From Paenibacillus pinisoli (GTDB lineage Bacteria > Bacillota > Bacilli > Paenibacillales > Paenibacillaceae), in assembly GCF_003605435.1 (NCBI RefSeq), contig NZ_QXQB01000002.1, positions 682,001-746,000 on the forward strand: a DNA stretch of 64,000 bases, written 5' to 3'. Positions 59,062-64,000 of the stretch are shown one piece after another (within the stretch, counting starts at the first letter, position 1; each line of letters opens with the position of its first letter). Below the pieces are notes generated by a model. It saw nothing but the letters and a program-made list of their open reading frames with translations. It searched no databases and was not told the origin of the DNA. The translations under genes and the position numbers were made by a program.

Positions 59062-60164
59062 CGTCCTGTCCCCCGATTGAGGTTGCGCTCTCCAGAGGCA
59101 TCATACACATTAATGGTTTCGGGCAGAATCGCAAGCCTTACCGTCTGGCCGATCTCTGCCGTTTCCGTAGAAGCCGATTGCTGGATAACTTCCACCTCTT
59201 GCCCATTATCGAGCAATACGATCAAGTGCGTGTTCAGACCAAGGAAGACATTGTTGACGACCTTGCCCGCAAGCCCCTGGCCGTCCTCGGACAATACGAA
59301 CTCCTCCGGCCGTACAGAGAGCCTCACATCGAGGGATTGGCCAGACTTCGCAAGTTCGCCCAGCTCCGGCATCGACAGCGAATAGTCGCGTCCGACGCGA
59401 ACCGCAGCGCTGCCGCCTTCGCCCGTCTCCAGCTTGGCATCGATGACGTTCGTGCGGCCGATAAAGGTCGCGACGAACAGGTTCGAAGGGCGCTGATATA
59501 TTTCTCTTGGCGTGCCGATCTGCTGGATAACGCCGGAGTTCATGACCGCAATACGGTCGGAGACTGCCATCGCTTCCTCTTGATCATGAGTTACATATAC
59601 CGTCGTAATGCCGACTTCACGCTGGATCGATTTGATCGCATTGCGCATGTCAACGCGCAGCTTCGCATCCAGGTTGGACAGCGGCTCATCCATCAGCAGC
59701 ACGTCTGGATTGATCACGATCGCTCTGGCCAGCGCTACACGCTGCTGTTGGCCGCCCGACAGATTTTTGGGCATTCTATTTTTATATTGATCGATTTGCA
59801 CCGTATACAGCATCTCGCTTACCCGGCGCTGCTGCTCCGCTTTGGCTACCTTGCGGTTTTGCAGGCCGAATGCGACGTTCTCCGATACGCTGAGATGCGG
59901 GAAGATCGCGTAATTCTGAAATACCATACCAATGTTCCGTTTTCCCGGAGGAACATCGTTCATAACCTTGTCGTTGAAAGCGAGCGCTCCGCCCTCAATG
60001 CTGTTGAAGCCCGCCACCATGCGAAGCAATGTTGTTTTCCCGCAACCTGAAGGACCCAGAAGGGTGAAGAACTCACCCTTCTGAATGTCCAGATTCAGCT
60101 CGGGGATAACGGTAGTGTCGCCATATTTTTTTACGATGTCCTGGAACGATATCGCAACGCTCAT
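59058..60164 (-). CDS. ABC transporter ATP-binding protein, FbpC/PotA type
   Basis: ATPase of 368 aa with an extra C-terminal TOBE regulatory domain (about 275-355, DVRLSVRPEEFVLSEDGQGL). It has Walker A LGPSGCGKTTLLRMVAGF, signature LSGGQQQRVALARAIVINP, Walker B LLMDEPLSNLDAKLR and switch TVYVTHDQEEAMAVSDRI. Start 60164 (MSVAISFQD) is used; a GTG three codons upstream has similar spacing from AAGG. It is second in the operon, between binding protein and permease. Confidence 0.92.
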   Translation of the reverse strand: MSVAISFQDIVKKYGDTTVIPELNLDIQKGEFFTLLGPSGCGKTTLLRMVAGFNSIEGGALAFNDKVMNDVPPGKRNIGMVFQNYAIFPHLSVSENVAFGLQNRKVAKAEQQRRVSEMLYTVQIDQYKNRMPKNLSGGQQQRVALARAIVINPDVLLMDEPLSNLDAKLRVDMRNAIKSIQREVGITTVYVTHDQEEAMAVSDRIAVMNSGVIQQIGTPREIYQRPSNLFVATFIGRTNVIDAKLETGEGGSAAVRVGRDYSLSMPELGELAKSGQSLDVRLSVRPEEFVLSEDGQGLAGKVVNNVFLGLNTHLIVLLDNGQEVEVIQQSASTETAEIGQTVRLAILPETINVYDASGERNLNRGTGR

Positions 60165-60204
60165 GTTATGCACCCGCTTTCCTTGTTTTCCGTGTAGTCT
60201 TGTG

Positions 60205-61239
60205 TTATTTCGCGATTTGTGTGAATAGGTCTGTGTAGCGTTCTACAATGGATGGTTTGTTCTCTGCGACGTAAGCTACATCTTCTTGAATCACTTTGAT
60301 TTGATCGATTGGCGTCATGAAGTCGCTGATTGCCGCGTCGGCGCGAAGCGGACGATTCGTTGTCTGTTGTCCAATCGCGTCTTGGCCTTCTTTCGAGATC
60401 AAATAGTCAATAAATTTTTTCGCATTTTCCTGGTTCTTGGCGCCTTTCACGAGGCCTGTGCCTGCATCCAGGAACACAGCGCCTTCCTTCGGGAAGACAA
60501 CCTTCACCGGAGCGCCGTCCTTGACATAGCTGACTGCCGGATCTTCGTACGTCAAGGCAACAACATACTCGCCATCGGCTACGCTCTTATGAGCTTTGCT
60601 GGAGCTGCCCGCGATTTTGCCGTCGATGTTCTCCAGCAGCTTCGCGACATAGTCCCATCCGGCTTCGGATGTGTAGTCGCCGCCCATGGCTTTCAGCATA
60701 TTGGTCAGCTGAGCGAAGGCCGAGCTGGAGTTAGCGGGATCCGCCATCGCAATCTTGCCTTTCAGAGCCGGATTCAGCAGATCTTCATAGCCGTTGATTT
60801 CAATATCGCCCGCCAGGTTCGTGTTCACCAGCAAGACGCTGCCGTCCGATACGACGGGTGTCATGATTCCCGATTTGTTCTCATGGCCCTCTAGCAGATC
60901 CTTGTCGTTCACCGAAACGTATTCCTCGAACAGGTCTGCATTATCGTTATACAACGCGAAAGCGCCTCCAAATAAAACGTCAGCGTAAGGATTCGCTTTC
61001 TCCGACTGAATACGCTTGATCAGCTCGCCGCTGCCTGCAGATACCAGCTCCACCGTAATGCCTGTCTGTTTCTCGAACGATGGAATCAGTGCATTCAGCA
61101 TAGCTTCGCTATTCGGCGTATAGACAACCAGCTTGTTCGAGCCGCCCGATGCGCCGTTGTTCGAGTTGCCGCCTCCGCATGCCGCGAGCATGGCAACCAA
61201 CATTGTTAGAATAATTGACGTACTCAACCACTTTCTCAT
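60205..61239 (-). CDS. ABC transporter substrate-binding lipoprotein, AfuA/FbpA-like
   Basis: Solute-binding lipoprotein of 344 aa; the lipobox is MLVAMLAACGGG. The mature protein opens KLVVYTPNSEAMLNALIPSF and has SGELIKRIQSEKANPYADVL and EYVVALTYEDPAVSYVKDGA. True ferric-binding FbpA proteins use a Tyr-Tyr pair in the second half; here the matching place reads TYEDPA. A sugar phosphate, aminoethylphosphonate or other phosphorylated or organic ligand is therefore more likely than iron. AAGGGGTGAAGGAATA precedes the ATG. It is first in the operon with ATPase, double permease and, after a hairpin, YesM/YesN. Confidence 0.87.
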   Translation of the reverse strand: MRKWLSTSIILTMLVAMLAACGGGNSNNGASGGSNKLVVYTPNSEAMLNALIPSFEKQTGITVELVSAGSGELIKRIQSEKANPYADVLFGGAFALYNDNADLFEEYVSVNDKDLLEGHENKSGIMTPVVSDGSVLLVNTNLAGDIEINGYEDLLNPALKGKIAMADPANSSSAFAQLTNMLKAMGGDYTSEAGWDYVAKLLENIDGKIAGSSSKAHKSVADGEYVVALTYEDPAVSYVKDGAPVKVVFPKEGAVFLDAGTGLVKGAKNQENAKKFIDYLISKEGQDAIGQQTTNRPLRADAAISDFMTPIDQIKVIQEDVAYVAENKPSIVERYTDLFTQIAK

Positions 61240-61354
61240 TATTCCTTCACCCCTTGTTTGAATGTAGCTTCATTCTAATCCCAATGTAAGCGCATTAAAA
61301 TCCTATTATTCAACACAATCGTCTAAGATTCGCAACTAATTTACGCTTTGCGTT

Positions 61355-61399
61355 ACTATACATTACACTGTTTTTGTGTTGGTGCGCAGTATGTATAGT
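61355..61399. promoter_or_regulatory. 9-bp inverted repeat in the importer promoter region
   Basis: ACTATACAT at 61355-61363 is repeated inverted as ATGTATAGT at 61391-61399, with centres 36 bp apart. The right-hand half (minus strand) contains a TATAGT -10-like hexamer without a good -35, as expected for an activator-dependent promoter. The YesN-type regulator of the same locus is the natural candidate to bind it. Confidence 0.5.
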
Positions 61400-61433
61400 T
61401 CATAGTGTTTGTAGTTTGGACAGGGATAAAACT

Positions 61434-61478
61434 AAAAAAAGCCGGTCTCGGCAATGCGCCAAAACCAGCTTTTGAGGC
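61434..61478 (-). terminator. Terminator after the YesK-like gene
   Basis: On the minus strand AAAGCTGGT pairs with ACCGGCTTT (one G-U) around GCGCATTGCC, followed by seven T. Confidence 0.8.
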
Positions 61479-61485
61479 AGTATAA

Positions 61486-61764
61486 TTAGTTTGTTGATTT
61501 GGTTCTCCAGTGAACAACGCCTGCAATGATCAAATGAACGGCGAGCAATGCTCCGAGCAGCATCGAAGTGACGATGTCGGCAATGCCGCTGTATCCTTTC
61601 TGGAAGAAAGCAAACTTGATCCCTGTCCCCGCCAATGCTGCCACAATTATCAGGGAAGGGAGCCATACCAGCCACTTAGGCGCTTGCGTGCGCACGGCCC
61701 ATCCATAGTACGAAACGGACAGCAGCCCTACAACCAATATGGCGAGCATCGAATACCCGTTCAT
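61486..61764 (-). CDS. Small three-segment membrane protein (possibly YesK-like)
   Basis: Membrane protein of 92 aa with three hydrophobic segments (about 5-22, 30-50 and 62-84; LVWLPSLIIVAALAGTGIKF, TSMLLGALLAVHLIIAGVVH). Size and spacing resemble the YesK family of Firmicutes, but this is a weak assignment. GGTGACGGG precedes the ATG. The ATG overlaps by 4 bp the stop codon of a Gln/His-rich ORF upstream, and a terminator follows. Confidence 0.6.
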   Translation of the reverse strand: MNGYSMLAILVVGLLSVSYYGWAVRTQAPKWLVWLPSLIIVAALAGTGIKFAFFQKGYSGIADIVTSMLLGALLAVHLIIAGVVHWRTKSTN

Positions 61765-62024
61765 CCCGTCACCGCCCTTCCTTCTCTACCTAGTTGTCGC
61801 TGCGGCTCATGCTGGTGCTGGTGTTGCTGGTGTTGTTGGTGTTGCTGGTGTTGCTGGTGTTGCTGGTGTTGCTGGTGTTGCTGGTGTTGCTGGTGTTGCT
61901 GGTGCTGCTGGTGCTGCTGGTGCTGCGACTGGTGCTGGTGCTGCTTTTGTTGCTGCTGCAGGCTAAGCTTGTCACATTTCCTGCTGCTTGCCCAGCCTCC
62001 AAGCTCTCCTCTCTCTCTATGCAT
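61761..62024 (-). CDS. Candidate Gln/His-rich low-complexity protein, (HQQ)n
   Basis: ORF of 87 aa. A charged start (MHRERGELGG) is followed by a Gln stretch and about eleven HQQ triplets, then HQHQHEPQRQ. AAGGGGA lies about 9 bp before the ATG, and its TGA overlaps the ATG of the small membrane protein (ATGA). Position and coupling favour a real gene. The 9-bp DNA repeat also leaves other frames open (a plus-strand Ala-Gly-Val ORF, a minus-strand Asn-Thr-Ser ORF), so coding is uncertain. If real, the His ladder suggests metal binding. Confidence 0.4.
   Translation of the reverse strand: MHRERGELGGWASSRKCDKLSLQQQQKQHQHQSQHQQHQQHQQHQQHQQHQQHQQHQQHQQHQQHQQHQHQHEPQRQLGREGRAVTG
61811..61945. repeat. 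9-bp tandem repeat (GTTGCTGGT)n
   Basis: About a dozen copies of a 9-bp unit GTTGCTGGT run without interruption, grading into GCTGCTGGT copies. Copy number is likely to vary by slippage. Confidence 0.9.
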
Positions 62025-62099
62025 ACACAGCGTCCCCTTCCGAATGACAAATTTAACTTTATTTTACGAACGAACTAGCTCCAATGTTTCTTAATATGC

Positions 62100-62143
62100 A
62101 AAAAATCCCGAAATCGCGTTCTTCTCGAACATGATTGCGGGAT
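62100..62143 (-). terminator. Terminator-like hairpin at the end of array 4
   Basis: On the minus strand ATCCCG-C-AATC pairs with GATT-T-CGGGAT, followed by TTTTTTG. It would end a transcript running from the MerR gene through array 4. Confidence 0.75.
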
Positions 62144-62149
62144 AAGGTT

Positions 62150-62895
62150 GTTTGCGCTCGTTTTCGCTCCTGCAACGCCGCCTCACGGCGCTATTTGCGC
62201 TTTTCGCACGCTTTCACTCCTGCAACGCCGCCTCACGGCGCTATTTGCGCTTTTCGCACGATTTCACTCCTGCAACGCCGCCTCACGGTGCTATTTCCGC
62301 TTTTCGCACGTTGTCGCTCCTGCAACGCCGCCTCACGGCGCTATTTGCGCTTTTCGCACGTTTTCGCTCTTGCAACGCCGCCTCACGGCGCTATTTACGC
62401 TTTTCGCACGTTTTCGCTCGTGCAACGCCGCCTCACGGCGCTATTTGCGCTTTTCGCACGTTTTTGCTCCTGCAACGCAGTCTCACGGTGCTATTTGCGC
62501 TTTTCGCACGATTTCACTCCTGCAACGCCGCCTCACGGCGCTATTTGCGCTTTTCGCACGATTTCACTCCTGCAACGCCGCCTCACGGTGCTATTTCCGC
62601 TTTTCGCACGTTGTCGCTCCTGCAACGCCGCCTCACGCGCGCTATTTGCGCTTTTCGCACGTTTTCGATCCTGCAACGCCGCCTCACGGCGCTATTTCCG
62701 CTTTTCGCACGTTTTCGCTCCTGCAACGCCGCCTCACGGCGCTATTTGCGCTTTTCGCACGTTGTCGCTCCTGCAACGCCGCCTCACGGCGCTATTTGCG
62801 CTTTTCGCACGTTGTCGCTCCTGCAATGCCGCCTCACGGCGTTATTTCCGCGTTTCGCACGTTTTCGCTCCTGCAACGCCGCCTCACAACGTTAA
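62150..62895 (-). repeat. Tandem array 4: 15 units of 50 bp, different sequence
   Basis: TGCAACGCCG-type unit starts are at 62171, 62221, 62271, 62321, 62371, 62421, 62471, 62521, 62571, 62621, 62672, 62722, 62772, 62822 and 62872. The spacing is 50 bp with one of 51. Each unit holds the palindrome CGCCG-CCTCA-CGGCG, then CTATTTGCGCTTTTCGCACG and a variable TTTCG/TTGTCG/TTTCA block. It follows the MerR gene on the minus strand and ends at a terminator. All plus-strand frames are open through it, but no start signal supports coding. Confidence 0.93.
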
Positions 62896-62933
62896 TCGGC
62901 CATCGCACAATTAAGCAATGCGCGATGGCCGAT
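62895..62933. repeat. 12-bp inverted repeat between the MerR gene and array 4
   Basis: ATCGGCCATCGC pairs perfectly with GCGATGGCCGAT across a 15-nt loop. There is no T run, so it is probably an mRNA hairpin at the boundary of the array. Confidence 0.75.
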
Positions 62934-63008
62934 GTACGCCAATACTCATCGAGACGAGGCCCAGCATTGCAAACGGCTGCTGCCGCTCGAAGCTTCCTTC
63001 ACCCCCGC

Positions 63009-63821
63009 CTACTCAATCGGGATATAAATATCAACTTCCGAGCTTTCGGACTCCGGCCCATGGAAGCGCTCATCGTAGCGCTCAAAGTCGATGCCCTTAG
63101 TCACCTTAAGTCCTTGCAGCGGCAGCCATTTGCCGTAGATCAGTTCATACGTTTCACCCATGCTTTCCGTCTTCCCTTTGTGGGTGAACACCGCATAACG
63201 CTGGGCGGGTACATTCACTCTGGTCATTCCATCCGGAAGATGATCCCCATAAGCTTCGTAGCTCGCAACATACGTAAAATCCTCGCATTCATCCATCGGA
63301 ATGCAAATGCCATAGCTTACCTTCGGCTCCCGTTTGCCCTCAATCTCATGCTCGCGCGGGATAAATCTTTGCCACATCGAAGGGATATCTCCTTCGCTGG
63401 ACTGGCTATGCCATTCCATCCCCACAATCGTAAACGCTTCTTTCTGAATCACTTTCGGTTCCATAGGTATTCCTCCCGTATTCGTCATATACTCGACCAT
63501 ACGATGAATATCATGGAGCTGCTTGTGAAGGGAGCCTACCTCGTCTTGAATAGCCTCCGCCCGCTTCTGGAGAAGGCCCTTCATATATTCGGCATCCCCC
63601 AGCGTACCGCTGCGCTTCATCTCCTGAATGGAATCCAGGTTCAATCCCATCGATCTCAGGAACAGAATCGTACGCAGCTCAGGCAGCTGTTCGGGCGCAT
63701 ACAAGCGATAGAGATTATCCTCACCCACTTTCGCTGGGGTAAAAAGTCCAACCGCATCGTAATGCCGAAGCGTCTTCGCTGTAATGCCATACAAACGCGC
63801 GACAAGTCCAATCGTAAGCAT
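63009..63821 (-). CDS. MerR-family regulator with GyrI-like ligand domain
   Basis: Ligand-responsive regulator of 270 aa. The MerR winged helix (about 1-70) reads MLTIGLVARLYGITAKTLRH and YDAVGLFTPAKVGEDNLYRL. A dimerisation helix (about 75-120) is followed by a GyrI-like effector-binding domain (about 125-270, KVIQKEAFTIVGMEWHSQSS, VPAQRYAVFTHKGKTESMGE, SSEVDIYIPIE). This is the BmrR-like layout of multidrug-sensing regulators. A 19-bp dyad in a stretched-spacer promoter lies upstream, as expected for self-activation. No transporter is adjacent within the window. Array 4 lies downstream in its 3' region. Confidence 0.92.
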   Translation of the reverse strand: MLTIGLVARLYGITAKTLRHYDAVGLFTPAKVGEDNLYRLYAPEQLPELRTILFLRSMGLNLDSIQEMKRSGTLGDAEYMKGLLQKRAEAIQDEVGSLHKQLHDIHRMVEYMTNTGGIPMEPKVIQKEAFTIVGMEWHSQSSEGDIPSMWQRFIPREHEIEGKREPKVSYGICIPMDECEDFTYVASYEAYGDHLPDGMTRVNVPAQRYAVFTHKGKTESMGETYELIYGKWLPLQGLKVTKGIDFERYDERFHGPESESSEVDIYIPIE

Positions 63822-63856
63822 ACTCCTAACATCCTTTCATCGTAGCCGGTAATCAC

Positions 63857-63888
63857 ATCCTACAGCCTTGCCCTTGGGGCAAGGTCAA
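63857..63888 (-). promoter_or_regulatory. MerR-type operator-promoter
   Basis: CCTTGCCC-TTG-GGGCAAGG is a perfect 8-bp dyad at 63866-63884. On the minus strand it lies between TTGACC (-35, 63883-63888) and TAGGAT (-10, 63857-63862), with a long 20-bp spacer. Long spacers with a central dyad are the hallmark of MerR-activated promoters. Confidence 0.8.
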
Positions 63889-64000
63889 CACCTATTTCAC
63901 AAAAAGTTTTCGGCTATAGCCATCAACCATTGATAACTGCCATTCTGCTCAAAATCAAGCCTGTCAGCTCGCTCCACTTTCCCTCTGCACAGCTGCTTAA

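Noticed and set aside
60205..61239. Ferric iron-binding protein
   Set aside because: The double-domain permease suggests FbpABC, but the Tyr-Tyr iron ligands are not visible in the binding protein.
61739..61966. Plus-strand Ala-Gly-Val repeat protein
   Set aside because: No ribosome site fits, and the minus-strand Gln/His frame has better start and coupling evidence.
62148..63845. 565-aa plus-strand frame across array 4 and the MerR gene
   Set aside because: It is antisense to a clear MerR/GyrI gene for half its length and repeat-driven for the rest.

Overview
The window looks like chromosomal DNA of a Paenibacillus-type Firmicute. The grounds are strong GGAGG-type ribosome sites, GTG and TTG starts, a T-box leader, and many genes whose nearest recognisable relatives are Bacillus proteins (YtcD/YtbD/YtbE, DesK/DesR, YesM/YesN, YyaR/SatA, DUF975, type II pantothenate kinase). 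No rRNA, tRNA, phage, insertion sequence or CRISPR array was seen. No database search was possible, so family names rest on recognition of motifs and overall sequence. Gene starts were set from ribosome sites where these were visible.

Layout. 1-11 kb: the end of a two-component system, aroC of the enterobacterial type, a Nudix gene, the ytcD/ytbD/ytbE efflux-reductase cluster, a membrane-fused glycerophosphodiester phosphodiesterase, ilvE and a LysR regulator. 11-19 kb: a glucan-degradation block with an AraC regulator, two tandem GH16 glucanases carrying different C-terminal modules, and a large secreted beta-helix protein with two discoidin modules. 19-28 kb: a TetR regulator with duplicated operators controlling a dehydratase/hydrolase fusion, an amidoligase behind a possible leader peptide, a DUF975 protein, and desKR. 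27-33 kb: a frameshifted Nudix gene, an EamA exporter, a GyrI-like protein and a chemotaxis receptor. 33-36 kb and 44-51 kb: two sulfonate import/desulfonation loci. The second has a divergent regulator that fuses a DNA-binding helix-turn-helix to a substrate-binding-protein domain. 36-44 kb: coaW, a methyltransferase, a cupin protein, T-box-controlled asd, a SatA-like acetyltransferase and an ECF sigma/anti-sigma pair. 51-62 kb: an SDR, an HxlR/alcohol-dehydrogenase pair, and an AfuABC/FbpABC-like importer followed by a YesM/YesN two-component pair. 62-64 kb: a MerR/GyrI regulator with its operator-promoter.

The most unusual structure is a set of tandem repeat arrays with a period of 50-51 bp, each unit carrying a small palindrome. 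Three arrays (23.8, 30.4 and 46.4 kb; 13, 15 and about 9 units) belong to one sequence family. Each lies straight after a stop codon in the same orientation as the upstream gene. Two end in the same conserved terminator 'cap'. A fourth array (62.2 kb, 15 units of 50 bp) has an unrelated sequence but the same gene-array-terminator layout, and a fifth degenerate 51-bp series lies at 33.0 kb. They look like transcribed 3'-UTR hairpin arrays and I found no described family that fits them.
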